Shown: piece after piece, positions 56,384 to 64,000 of the stretch
Numbering within the stretch: the stretch's first letter is position 1
Layout: the number at the start of each line of letters is the position of its first letter
The notes under the pieces: generated by a model
Told to the model about the DNA's origin: nothing
Seen by the model: only the letters and a program-made list of their open reading frames with translations
Database searches by the model: none
Assembly (NCBI RefSeq): GCF_007754425.1
Contig: NZ_CP037452.1
Span: 2,765,164 to 2,829,163, forward strand
Direction of reading: 5' to 3'
Length of the DNA stretch: 64,000 bases
From: Gimesia fumaroli
GTDB lineage: Bacteria > Planctomycetota > Planctomycetia > Planctomycetales > Planctomycetaceae
Position numbers and translations under genes: made by a program

Positions 56384-56845
56384 ATGTTAGAGCAAATGCT
56401 GAATTCGAAATCATTGCCATTGCTGGAAAAAATGGCTGCATTCACCGAGCGCAGGCAGGAAGTTCTGGCGGGGAATATCGCGAATATTGATACTCCATCT
56501 TATAAAATGCGCGATTTACCCGTTGCCGAATTTCAAAAGGCATTACGCGAAGCGGTGGAGTTGAAAGGAAAGCTGAATGAGCCCGCAGCGCAACAGTCTT
56601 TAGCGATGCCGGTGACGCTTGCCAATCAGCCGGTCGAAACAGAACTCGAAAAACTGTTCCCTCGCAGCCTGTTTCAGGCACAGGAAGCAGCGCCCCAGAA
56701 TATCACGTTTCAGGATGAAAATAACCGGAGTATCGAATCTCAGGTTATGAACATGACGAAAAACTCAATGATGCAGCAGTTTGCCGTTGAGGTCATGATG
56801 GCACAGTTGAACCAGTTATTTACTGTGATTTCAGAGCGGGCCTAG
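56384..56845 (+). CDS. flgB: Flagellar rod protein FlgB
   Basis: FlgB forms part of the proximal rod of the basal body and is exported by the flagellar type III system. The protein has 153 residues; typical FlgB is about 130-140. The rod signature is ERRQEVLAGNIANIDTPSYKMRDL (here cited as ERRQEVLAGNIANIDTPSY), and the C-terminal helix contains NMTKNSMMQQFAVEVMMAQL. ATG 56384 is preferred: AGGTGG lies five bases before it, while the upstream GTG 56375 overlaps that site. flgC, fliE and fliF follow. Confidence 0.95.
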   Translation: MLEQMLNSKSLPLLEKMAAFTERRQEVLAGNIANIDTPSYKMRDLPVAEFQKALREAVELKGKLNEPAAQQSLAMPVTLANQPVETELEKLFPRSLFQAQEAAPQNITFQDENNRSIESQVMNMTKNSMMQQFAVEVMMAQLNQLFTVISERA

Positions 56846-56896
56846 TTCAGACCCTGAATCGGGAACCATAAACGGAAATTTAGAGAGGAGCAGGAC

Positions 56897-57310
56897 ATGT
56901 TAAAGGGAATTGACATCAGTACCAGTGCCTTGGTGGCACAGCGTCAGCGGATGAATACCATCGCTGGCAATATTGCTGCAGTAAACGTCGCTTACGATCC
57001 CAATAGTGGGGAAGAGCCCTTTTATCGTCGCATGGTGACGTTTCAGGCAGATACCGAGAGCTTAGACCTGGAAACGTCGGGGGCCGGGGTGAAGTATAAG
57101 GTCGAAATTGATACAGACACACCTTTAAGAAAAACATATGATCCCGGACACCGTTATGCGGATCAGGACGGGAACGTCACGTATCCCAATATTGATGTCG
57201 TGACCGAGTTCGTAAATGCCATGGAAGCCGGCCGTGCTTACGAGGCAAATATTTCCGCGTTGGATATCACGAAAGACATGTTCAATACTTCATTAAGAAT
57301 CCTGGGCTGA
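56897..57310 (+). CDS. flgC: Flagellar rod protein FlgC
   Basis: FlgC is a proximal rod subunit. The 137-residue protein starts MLKGIDISTSALVAQRQRMN, contains the rod motif NTIAGNIAAVNVAYDP where most have N-x-x-N-x-x-T, and ends with NAMEAGRAYEANISALDIT and SLRILG, the canonical FlgC C-terminus. GAGAGGAGCAGGAC gives a strong ribosome binding site before ATG 56897. Confidence 0.95.
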   Translation: MLKGIDISTSALVAQRQRMNTIAGNIAAVNVAYDPNSGEEPFYRRMVTFQADTESLDLETSGAGVKYKVEIDTDTPLRKTYDPGHRYADQDGNVTYPNIDVVTEFVNAMEAGRAYEANISALDITKDMFNTSLRILG

Positions 57311-57371
57311 TTGGTCAGGGTTCGAACCATAAATCAGTATCAATTCATCTGATCTCAGGGAAGGGAACAGG

Positions 57372-57686
57372 ATGACAAGCTCTATCAGTCAAATTGGAAA
57401 TACATTTTTACCGGGAATTCCGCCGGTCGGCTTGAATGAGAATCCCGCTGGTGGCGTAAGCGGTGGCCTTTCATTCAAGGACATGATGCTGCAGTCCCTC
57501 GACAATGTCAATCAGTTGCAGGTTCAATCGGACCAGGCAATTGAAGCAGGTCTGTTAGGTGAAGATATCACACAGGCAGAAGTGTTTTCTTCGATCAAAA
57601 AGGCTGATCTGGCGCTAAGGATGATGGTTCAGATGCGAAACAAACTACTGGAAGCCTATAACGAAGTCCAGAATATGCAATTATAA
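57372..57686 (+). CDS. fliE: Flagellar hook-basal body protein FliE
   Basis: FliE (104 residues) is the adaptor between the MS-ring and the rod. The conserved part is SFKDMMLQSLDNVNQLQVQSDQ, cited as FKDMMLQSLDNVNQLQ, then AEVFSSIKKADLALRMMVQM and the end RNKLLEAYNEVQNMQL, all typical. AGGGAAGGGAACAGG precedes the ATG. Confidence 0.95.
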   Translation: MTSSISQIGNTFLPGIPPVGLNENPAGGVSGGLSFKDMMLQSLDNVNQLQVQSDQAIEAGLLGEDITQAEVFSSIKKADLALRMMVQMRNKLLEAYNEVQNMQL

Positions 57687-57755
57687 GATACAGCGATTAT
57701 ATGTGAGAGCGTTACTTCACCATTTTGACACGGATTCGTCGATTGGTCACCCGGT

Positions 57756-59372
57756 ATGGATACTATCAAAAAAGTCTATCATCAGTTTACAAACTTGTTT
57801 CAGTCAATGTCAGGCAGCCAGCGCGCAATTCTGCTGACGGTTCCTGCATTGATGATGCTGGCATTTGCCTTTCTCTTTTTCCGGGAAAGCAACTCCAGTT
57901 ATGTCTCGCTCTCGCTGGGTAAAGACTTTACCACCGAAGAAGTGATTCACGCTGAGGAAGTGTTACTCCGGGCAGGTCTGACCGATTTTACACGCAAAGG
58001 TCAGCGTATTATGGTGCCGCAGACGGAAGTCCCCCGTTATAACGCCGCGCTGATTGAAGGGGGCGGCTTGCCGACCGACTGGGCTTCGGAATGGCAGGAG
58101 CAGTTTGAAAAATCGAGCATGTTCGTCAGCAAGGACCAACTGCAGGTCATGCGGGATATTTCCCTGGGTAAACAGCTACGTCGGATGATTCGAGCGATTC
58201 CTTCGATTGAAGATGCCAATGTGATGTGGGCGCGTTCGAAGAAGCGTTTGCGCTGGAATAATACGACTCCGGAGGTTACAGCGACGGTGATGGTCCAGCC
58301 GCGTCCGGGGAGAGACATGTCCCCGACTTTGATCACCAGCTTGAGGGCGGCTGTCGCCACAATGGTACCCGATTTATCGGCGGAGTCAGTGACCGTGTTT
58401 GATCAGTCAACTGGCACCTCTTATACGGCTGATGATAAAAATGATGCCTTTGACGGGAAATTCATCAGCTGGGTGAATAAGCACACGAAAAATTATCAGG
58501 ATAAGATTCATGATTCGTTGTCCTATATTCCTGATGTTATTGTGAACGTGAATGTCGATGTAGAAAACCTGAAACGCTACGTGGAGCGAAAACAGGAGAT
58601 CAACAAGGATGGGACCGTGACGTTACACTCAAAAGAGCAATCGAGTGAACGGAAAGTGGTAGAGAAGCCTGTTCGGGCAGAACCGGGAGCACGGTCGAAT
58701 CAACCGAATTCTCTTTCCGTTGCGCGTGGTAATGAAAAAGATGAAAAGGTGACAGAGACCAAAAATTCAACGACATCAGCGCCCTCCTTCACCTGGACAG
58801 AAAAAGAGTTTGTGGCTGCCATGCCCAGCACGGTCCAGGTTTCGATTTCGATTCCGGAAGACTATTATGCTGCCGTTGCTGAAAAACGGGGGATTCAGAG
58901 AGGCGAAGCTGAAGCGGACATTGCAGCTTTTAAACAAGCGACAGATGCCGTCAAGCTGGAAGTGGAAACAAGCATTCAGAAGCAGATTCAGAAGTTGATT
59001 CCTTCGCAATCCGCCAACGATGCGGTGAGTGTGGCCTCTTATGTGCGGGTTGATCACAATGTGCCCGAAGTGGCGCTACCTTTGACAGAGAGTGTGGGTG
59101 AATTTATCAGTCAGTGGGGAAGTACCCTTGGTCTCGGGCTGTTTGCTGTCTGGGCATTATGGATGCTCAATAAGAGCATGCCACAAATGGAGGAAGTGGA
59201 CTCTGATATCGTTCCTCCGACTGTTGATCGATCAGCGTCTGCGGCATCCGAAGAGGAAGAAGCAAAGCCGAAGAGTGAACCGACACAGCGCGATGAAGTT
59301 CAACTTCTTGTCCGCGACAACCCCGAGGTCGCTGCAATGGTATTGAGTAAGTGGATTCACTCAAAACCGTAA
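57756..59372 (+). CDS. fliF: Flagellar MS-ring protein FliF
   Basis: FliF (538 residues) forms the MS-ring in the inner membrane, the platform of the motor and export gate. There are two transmembrane helices (about 24-42, LLTVPALMMLAFAFLFF; and about 450-468, LGLGLFAVWALWML). YscJ/FliF ring-building motifs lie between them: EEVLLRAGLTDFT, LQVMRDISLGKQLRRMIRAIPSIEDA and ATVMVQPRPGR. The C-terminal cytoplasmic tail ends DNPEVAAMVLSKWIHS, the FliG-binding peptide. Length is near the lower limit of the family. Confidence 0.96.
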   Translation: MDTIKKVYHQFTNLFQSMSGSQRAILLTVPALMMLAFAFLFFRESNSSYVSLSLGKDFTTEEVIHAEEVLLRAGLTDFTRKGQRIMVPQTEVPRYNAALIEGGGLPTDWASEWQEQFEKSSMFVSKDQLQVMRDISLGKQLRRMIRAIPSIEDANVMWARSKKRLRWNNTTPEVTATVMVQPRPGRDMSPTLITSLRAAVATMVPDLSAESVTVFDQSTGTSYTADDKNDAFDGKFISWVNKHTKNYQDKIHDSLSYIPDVIVNVNVDVENLKRYVERKQEINKDGTVTLHSKEQSSERKVVEKPVRAEPGARSNQPNSLSVARGNEKDEKVTETKNSTTSAPSFTWTEKEFVAAMPSTVQVSISIPEDYYAAVAEKRGIQRGEAEADIAAFKQATDAVKLEVETSIQKQIQKLIPSQSANDAVSVASYVRVDHNVPEVALPLTESVGEFISQWGSTLGLGLFAVWALWMLNKSMPQMEEVDSDIVPPTVDRSASAASEEEEAKPKSEPTQRDEVQLLVRDNPEVAAMVLSKWIHSKP

Positions 59373-59428
59373 GTCCGGACGTGTCTTCAAAATGGATCAT
59401 ATCAATCATTTGAACTGTAGGCAGAAAA

Positions 59429-60424
59429 ATGGATGAACTGCAAAAAGCGGCAATTTTATTATTGAGTCTGGATAAAGCACTGGCTGCGGAAGTGTTGAGT
59501 CTGATGTCAAAAGAAGATGTCGAAAAAGTGACCATGATGATTGCCCGCATGCAAGATGTTTCCAAAGAGCAGCAGGCCGCCGTGTTAAATGAGTTTTCTG
59601 CATTGCGAGGCGAACAAACTACGATGGAGCGGGGCGGGTTGGATGCCGTCAATGAGCTGCTGGAACAGTCATTGGGGAAAGAAGGCGCCGGATCGATTCT
59701 GGATAGCATCAACCAGACCATGAATTCCGTGCCTTTTGGATTTTTGCAGAAATCGGGTGCGAATAACCTGCTGACGTTTATTATCGAAGAACATCCGCAG
59801 ACGATCGCCATGATCATGTCGCATTTACCGAGTAACATGGCGGCGGAAGTGTTGGCGGGTCTGCCCTCAAATAAGCAGATGGATGTGATTAAACGTATTG
59901 CCAATATGGAGCAAACCAGCCCGGAAGTCATCCGGGATGTGGAAAAAAGCCTGGAACATCGGATGAAGAATACATTCAGCCAGGGGATGGAAAAAGCCGG
60001 GGGTGTTGAACTGGTTGCAGAAATTCTAAACGTGACGGACCGGATGACGAATAAAGGGATCCTGGAAAGCATGGATCAGGAAACACCTGATCTGGCGGAT
60101 GAGATTCGGCGTCTGATGTTTGTCTTTGATGATCTGGTCAAACTGGATGGTAAAGCGATTCAGGCTCTGCTGAAGGAAGTTGATAATAATCAGTGGGCAG
60201 TCGCACTCAAAGGTGCTTCCGAAGAGATCAAATCAAAAGTTCTCGGCAACCTGTCGCAACGGGCGGCAGATATGCTGCGTGAAGAAATGGAATATCTGGG
60301 ACCGATCAAAGTCAGTGACGTGGAAGCGGTTCAGCAACAGATTGTAGATAGCGTCAGGCGACTGGAAGACGCCGGCGAAATTGAAGTTGCCGCCGGTAAT
60401 GAAAGCGAACAGTACATTACCTGA
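59429..60424 (+). CDS. fliG: Flagellar motor switch protein FliG
   Basis: FliG (331 residues) couples the stator to the rotor. The N-terminal domain binds FliF (KAAILLLSLDKALAAEVL), the middle domain carries EEHPQTIAMIMSHL (the EHPQ motif, about residue 122), and the C-terminal torque domain contains RRLMFVFDDLVKLDGKAIQALL and RAADMLREEMEYLGPIKVSDV with the conserved charged residues. It directly follows fliF. Confidence 0.97.
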   Translation: MDELQKAAILLLSLDKALAAEVLSLMSKEDVEKVTMMIARMQDVSKEQQAAVLNEFSALRGEQTTMERGGLDAVNELLEQSLGKEGAGSILDSINQTMNSVPFGFLQKSGANNLLTFIIEEHPQTIAMIMSHLPSNMAAEVLAGLPSNKQMDVIKRIANMEQTSPEVIRDVEKSLEHRMKNTFSQGMEKAGGVELVAEILNVTDRMTNKGILESMDQETPDLADEIRRLMFVFDDLVKLDGKAIQALLKEVDNNQWAVALKGASEEIKSKVLGNLSQRAADMLREEMEYLGPIKVSDVEAVQQQIVDSVRRLEDAGEIEVAAGNESEQYIT

Positions 60425-60504
60425 CAGATAGCGCTCAGAGTTTGATCAGTCGAAGTATCCCATTCTCAATCTTTGAATTACAAAACAGAAATAAAGTCAG
60501 CAGT

Positions 60505-61224
60505 ATGGCGGAACTGGAACCGGTAAAGTTGTTGAAAGCAGAAGCATTTCGGGCTCTTGGTTCGAAAATCGCCTATAATTTCAATGACATGGAAAAGCGT
60601 TGCGAAGATTATTTACAGAATGTACGTAATCAGACACGGCAGATGATTCTGGATGCACAGCAGGAAGCCGAGAAGATTAAACAGGATGCATTCGAAGCGG
60701 GTAAACAGCAGGGGCATGCCGAAGCCCAGCACGAATTAGAGACCATTATTCAAACACGCTCTCAAGAACAAGCCAATCGCATTGTAGAGGAAAAACTGGG
60801 GGCAATTTATCCGGCGATGCAGGCAGCGGTCGAGGGACTACAGCGTGAACAGATTCACTGGCGGCAAACCTGGGATGCGACGGCTGTAGAGATCTGCCTG
60901 AGTATTGCGGAAAAAATGATCCGCCATGAACTCAAGGCTCATCCTGAATCTGTGCGGGCAATGATGGGCGAAGCACTCAAGCTGGCATCAGGCACACAGC
61001 ATATCCGGTTCCATCTGAATCCAGCAGATGTCACGCATCTTGGTGAAAGTACAAAGCAGTTTGTCACGAATCTGACGGGATGCCAGACCTGTGAAATTTT
61101 TGAAGACGAATCAATTTCTTCCGGAGGCTGTTTTATTGAAACGCAGCATGGAACGATTGACGCCACACTGGAAGCACAATTAGATCGCATTTCTCAGGAA
61201 CTAGTGATCCAGACTCAGGATTAA
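60505..61224 (+). CDS. fliH: Flagellar assembly protein FliH
   Basis: FliH (240 residues) binds the FliI ATPase as a stator-like dimer and takes it to the export gate. A charged N-terminus is followed by a coiled coil (about 25-95) rich in Gln, Glu and Ala (QQEAEKIKQDAFEAGKQQGH) and a C-terminal V-type-ATPase E-like domain with FHLNPADV and EDESISSGGCFIET. ATG 60505 is chosen; the upstream TTG 60442 would add 21 residues without similarity. It is followed after nine bases by fliI. Confidence 0.92.
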   Translation: MAELEPVKLLKAEAFRALGSKIAYNFNDMEKRCEDYLQNVRNQTRQMILDAQQEAEKIKQDAFEAGKQQGHAEAQHELETIIQTRSQEQANRIVEEKLGAIYPAMQAAVEGLQREQIHWRQTWDATAVEICLSIAEKMIRHELKAHPESVRAMMGEALKLASGTQHIRFHLNPADVTHLGESTKQFVTNLTGCQTCEIFEDESISSGGCFIETQHGTIDATLEAQLDRISQELVIQTQD

Positions 61225-61233
61225 ATTCGTTCG

Positions 61234-62619
61234 ATGTTCGACGTTTCTCAACAGATAAAACAGGTTTTACCATTTCGTCTGACAGGGCGGGTGACACGGG
61301 TGGTTGGTTTGACTGCATCCGTATCCGGTTTTCCCGCGCCGCTGGGGGCGGTCTGTGCGATTGATCGCGAAAACGGACAGCCGATTGAAGCAGAGGTGGT
61401 GGGGTTTCAGGATGAAGAAACCTTATTACTGCCATATGAAGAATTAACCGGCATCCGTCGCGGGGATCGAGTTTCGCTAGTTCAATCAGTGCCCGCAGTC
61501 GCCGTCGGTGAAGGAATTCTGGGGCGTGTTCTGGATGGGCGTGGACGTTGCATTGATGGTAAAAACCAGGCGATGTTGTCACATCGTGCCAATCTGAAAG
61601 CCAAGCCGATCTCCCCTTTGAACCGGCCTCGGATCGATGCGCCGTTAAGTACCGGTATCCGAACCATTGATGGGTTGTTAACGTGTGGCAAAGGGCAGCG
61701 CCTCGGTATCTTCGCCGGAAGTGGTGTCGGAAAAAGTACTTTAATGGGCCAGATGGCACGGCAGAGTTCTGCTGATGTGAACGTGGTTTGTCTGGTTGGC
61801 GAGCGAGGCCGCGAAGTTCGTGAATTTCTTGATCGGGATTTAGGGCCCGAAGGCCTGGCACGTAGTGTGGTGATTGTGGCGACCAGCGATGAACCAGCTT
61901 TGATTCGTCTTCGCGCGGCGCATCTGGCAACAGCCGTCTCCGAATTCTTTCGTGATAGTGGTAAAGACGTGTTGTTGATGATGGACAGTGTCACCCGTTA
62001 TGCGTTAGCGCAGCGTGAGATCGGGCTCGCAGCAGGTGAACCCCCGGCAACCAGAGGATATCCGCCTAGCGTCTTTTCCCTCCTTCCGAAGTTACTGGAA
62101 CGCAGTGGTCGCACTGATTCAGGCAGTATTACCGGCTTCTATACCGTTCTCGTTGAAGCTGATGATGCGAACGAACCGATTTCAGATACAGTGCGGGGAA
62201 TTTTGGACGGTCATATCATGCTGTCCCGTAAGCTCGCGCATGAATCGCACTGGCCTGCGATTGATGTTTTGCAGAGTATCAGTCGCTCGATGAATGATAT
62301 TACCACCCCGGAACATCAACAATCTGCGGCAGAGTTGAAGAAGCTGATGGCCGCCTATCAGCAGTCGGAAGATTTGATTTCGATTGGCGCATATCAGGGC
62401 GGGTCGAATTTTGAAGTTGATCTCGCGATAAAGTTGAGACCTTTATGGAATGAATATCTGAAACAGGGGAATACGGAAGACTCCAATTTTGAGCTGGCGG
62501 CAAACGGACTTCAAAATTTAATGACACGGATGCAGCAACTCAAACCAATGAAAACGGAGAACGCGCAGCAGGGGGCGTCACCCGGGCAGGAGACTGAAGC
62601 GGCTGGCAGCGCATCTTGA
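61234..62619 (+). CDS. fliI: Flagellum-specific ATPase FliI
   Basis: FliI (461 residues) is the F1-beta-like hexameric ATPase of the flagellar type III export apparatus. Walker A is GSGVGKST (about 161-168), Walker B is VLLMMDSVTRYA (about 247), and the type III family phrase CLVGERGREVREFLDRDL lies near residue 190. EIGLAAGEPPATRGYPPSVF follows. The tail after about residue 440 is a hydrophilic extension. Confidence 0.97.
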   Translation: MFDVSQQIKQVLPFRLTGRVTRVVGLTASVSGFPAPLGAVCAIDRENGQPIEAEVVGFQDEETLLLPYEELTGIRRGDRVSLVQSVPAVAVGEGILGRVLDGRGRCIDGKNQAMLSHRANLKAKPISPLNRPRIDAPLSTGIRTIDGLLTCGKGQRLGIFAGSGVGKSTLMGQMARQSSADVNVVCLVGERGREVREFLDRDLGPEGLARSVVIVATSDEPALIRLRAAHLATAVSEFFRDSGKDVLLMMDSVTRYALAQREIGLAAGEPPATRGYPPSVFSLLPKLLERSGRTDSGSITGFYTVLVEADDANEPISDTVRGILDGHIMLSRKLAHESHWPAIDVLQSISRSMNDITTPEHQQSAAELKKLMAAYQQSEDLISIGAYQGGSNFEVDLAIKLRPLWNEYLKQGNTEDSNFELAANGLQNLMTRMQQLKPMKTENAQQGASPGQETEAAGSAS

Positions 62620-62672
62620 GTTGTGGATTCCCCGCTGCCTTTGACAGATTGATTCATGGAAACTGATCGCAA

Positions 62673-63125
62673 ATGAAAAAGTTCGAGTTTCAATTCGAGT
62701 CTGTACTCAAAATGCGACGTCATAAGCGAAGTTTATGCCGTCAGTTATTGGGGGAAATTCTGCAGACGGATCAGCGATTGATCGATCAGCGGTCGCAGTT
62801 GGAGCAACTTCGGCAGGAGCAATTCCAGGAGATTCGTGAACGGCAGGCAGTGGGCGTCGTGGATATTGATGGCGCAACCAGTTTGCGGTTTTACGCGGGG
62901 CAGTTGCAGGCGCAGATTCAGAATGTGATTGCGAATCGTAAAATAATCGAGAAGCAGATCATTGCCTGCAGGCAGGCGCTGGCGCGATCAGAGCAGGAAG
63001 TGAAAGCAATGGAAAAACTGTCTGACAAACACCGCAGTGAGTTTCTCTATGTGCAAAACAGGAAAGAAGACATGGCGCTTGAAGAAACCTGGGCTGCGAC
63101 TCAACAAACGGGAGTTGTAAGATGA
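62673..63125 (+). CDS. fliJ: Flagellar export protein FliJ
   Basis: FliJ (150 residues) is a coiled-coil stalk that sits in the FliI ring, comparable to the F1 gamma subunit. It starts MKKFEFQFESVLKMRRHKR, the typical FliJ N-terminus, and consists of two long helices rich in Gln, Arg and Glu. Its position after fliI supports the name. Its TGA stop overlaps the next ATG (ATGA), so the downstream gene is translationally coupled. Confidence 0.9.
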   Translation: MKKFEFQFESVLKMRRHKRSLCRQLLGEILQTDQRLIDQRSQLEQLRQEQFQEIRERQAVGVVDIDGATSLRFYAGQLQAQIQNVIANRKIIEKQIIACRQALARSEQEVKAMEKLSDKHRSEFLYVQNRKEDMALEETWAATQQTGVVR

Positions 63126-63772
63126 TTCGTTCCTTAGCCATTATTATCAGCGTGTTTTGTGTTGCGACGATTATATCTGAAATACTGGGGATTGGTTTCT
63201 TATGGCTTCAGGGAAACTTGAATGCCGATTCGGTCAAAGACATTCGCATGATCGTGACCGGACAGTCTCTGGATGATGTGGAACTGGTTGAAGAAGAACC
63301 GGCAGGTCCTTCGCGCGGTGAAGTAGAGCTAAGTCGTGCCACACGCATTTTGGAGTTGGCTGCACGCGAAGATGAAATCGATATGCTAAAAAGCTCGATT
63401 ACACAGTCATCTGATTTACTGAAAAAAGACCGCCTGGCTTTTAAGCAGGCGAAGCAAGAGTTTGAGGAAGAACTGAAAGTTCTGAAAGAACAGAGCCAGA
63501 ATGACGCCACTAAAAAGACCCAGAGCGTACTCGTTGCGCTACCTCCTACAGATGCCGTGCAATATTTGATGCAGCTTTCGATTGAAGAAAATATTGACAT
63601 TCTCAAAGGCATGGAGGGGAAGTTTATCGCCAAGCTGTTAAAGGAGTTCCTGGTAGCTGGCGACCCCCTGGTCATCAAGCGGGGGAAAGAGATCTTCAAG
63701 AAGATGTCGCAAGACGAGCCTTTTCGCAGCTTTTCTGATGAAACGATCGACCAGCTCTCGGAAAACAATTGA
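63122..63772 (+). CDS. MotE-like flagellar membrane protein (MgtE N-domain type)
   Basis: This 216-residue protein has one N-terminal transmembrane helix (about 3-32), a coiled coil (about 70-135), and a C-terminal helical domain (about 140-210) with DAVQYLMQLSIEENIDIL and KGMEGKFIAKLLKEFL, recalling the MgtE N-domain of MotE. MotE in alphaproteobacteria chaperones the motor protein MotC; related proteins follow fliJ in many operons. The ATG overlaps fliJ. The name is tentative and the function is inferred from context. Confidence 0.7.
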   Translation: MIRSLAIIISVFCVATIISEILGIGFLWLQGNLNADSVKDIRMIVTGQSLDDVELVEEEPAGPSRGEVELSRATRILELAAREDEIDMLKSSITQSSDLLKKDRLAFKQAKQEFEEELKVLKEQSQNDATKKTQSVLVALPPTDAVQYLMQLSIEENIDILKGMEGKFIAKLLKEFLVAGDPLVIKRGKEIFKKMSQDEPFRSFSDETIDQLSENN

Positions 63773-63888
63773 GGCTTTCCACGCACGCCTAATATGATTT
63801 TTCGATAAAATTCGTCTATTTTACGCATTCTTACGTCATGTCTCAGTGACGATTTTGACGAATATGATACTGGTAAGACAGTTGAAAC

Positions 63889-63914
63889 CGCAGTGTACTC
63901 GACTGCGCTGTTTT
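63889..63914 (+). terminator. Weak terminator-like hairpin
   Basis: CGCAGT pairs with ACTGCG around a 7-base loop and is followed by CTGTTTT. It lies between the MotE-like gene and the next start, so it may end the upstream flagellar transcript or attenuate it. The short U-tract makes it uncertain. Confidence 0.4.
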
Positions 63915-63972
63915 ATCTGAGAGCGCAAGGCGATTGTGTTCGAGTTCATATTTTCAACTGAGGTAATGAGAA

Positions 63973-64000
63973 ATGGCTGACTCTCACAAAATTTCGCTGC
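63973..64000 (+). CDS. Start of a gene cut by the window end
   Basis: ATG 63973 opens a frame reading MADSHKISL to the window end. A GAGGTAATGAG about 10 bases upstream is a good ribosome binding site. By position after fliJ and the MotE-like gene it may be a further flagellar gene such as a hook-length or hook-capping protein, but nine residues do not allow a call. Confidence 0.4.

Noticed and set aside
59167-60072. 301-codon minus-strand frame over fliF-fliG
   Set aside because: Antisense to conserved FliG motifs, Ser/Arg-rich shadow composition, no ribosome binding site.
61133-61930. 265-codon minus-strand frame over fliH-fliI
   Set aside because: Antisense to FliI including its Walker A region; His/Arg/Pro-rich shadow composition.

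Overview
The window looks like chromosomal DNA of a planctomycete, probably Gimesia-like. Base composition is near 50 % GC. It carries a PVC-type secreted protein that joins a sugar-dehydrogenase-like propeller, HEAT repeats and a C-terminal CxxCH cytochrome, several small proteins without well-known families, a dcw remnant with mraZ, rsmH, an ftsL-like gene and a class B PBP but no murE, mraY or ftsZ, and a lateral flagellar operon. The genus is inferred from family recall only; no database search was possible. Almost all of the window is gene-dense housekeeping DNA. I see no CRISPR array, insertion sequence, prophage, rRNA or tRNA.

Layout. 1-2231 (minus): an RND permease cut by the window edge and its adaptor. 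2728-3678 (plus): a NagB-fold protein with altered active-site residues, converging on a bifunctional-nuclease-family gene (minus). 4335-18258 (minus): a long run that reads, in transcription order, pheA, tpiA, secG, yicC, gmk, rpoZ, coaC, coaB, ftsK, cimA, valS. 18919-23716 (plus): the chaperones dnaK and clpB, with a very good sigma-54 promoter match upstream of dnaK. 23870-28555: a small basic protein, an outer-membrane barrel candidate, a Gfo/Idh/MocA oxidoreductase, a CCA-adding enzyme and an orphan hypothetical. 28850-34412 (plus): a TetR-type regulator followed by an RND adaptor and permease. 34546-38590 (plus): panD, a stand-alone sigma-54 activator, a hemX/ccsA-like gene and hemA. 39435-44924: the PVC dehydrogenase-cytochrome, queA and a GT4 glycosyltransferase.

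45097-51359 is the division/cell-wall block: mraZ with three 10-bp-spaced operator repeats abutting its start codon, a 620-bp gap that folds into a closed multi-helix RNA ending in an intrinsic terminator, then rsmH, a LysM membrane protein, an ftsL-like gene and ftsI. A TPR membrane protein (51688-54273) separates it from the flagellar operon: FlgN-like, a catalytically degenerate sigma-54-activator homologue, flgB, flgC, fliE, fliF, fliG, fliH, fliI, fliJ and a MotE-like gene, continuing past the window end.

The observations most worth a second look are the structured RNA between mraZ and rsmH, the sigma-54 promoter with upstream direct repeats at dnaK, the pseudo-AAA+ regulator inside the flagellar operon, the NagB homologue lacking its ring-opening Asp, and the MraZ operator that overlaps the mraZ ribosome binding site.
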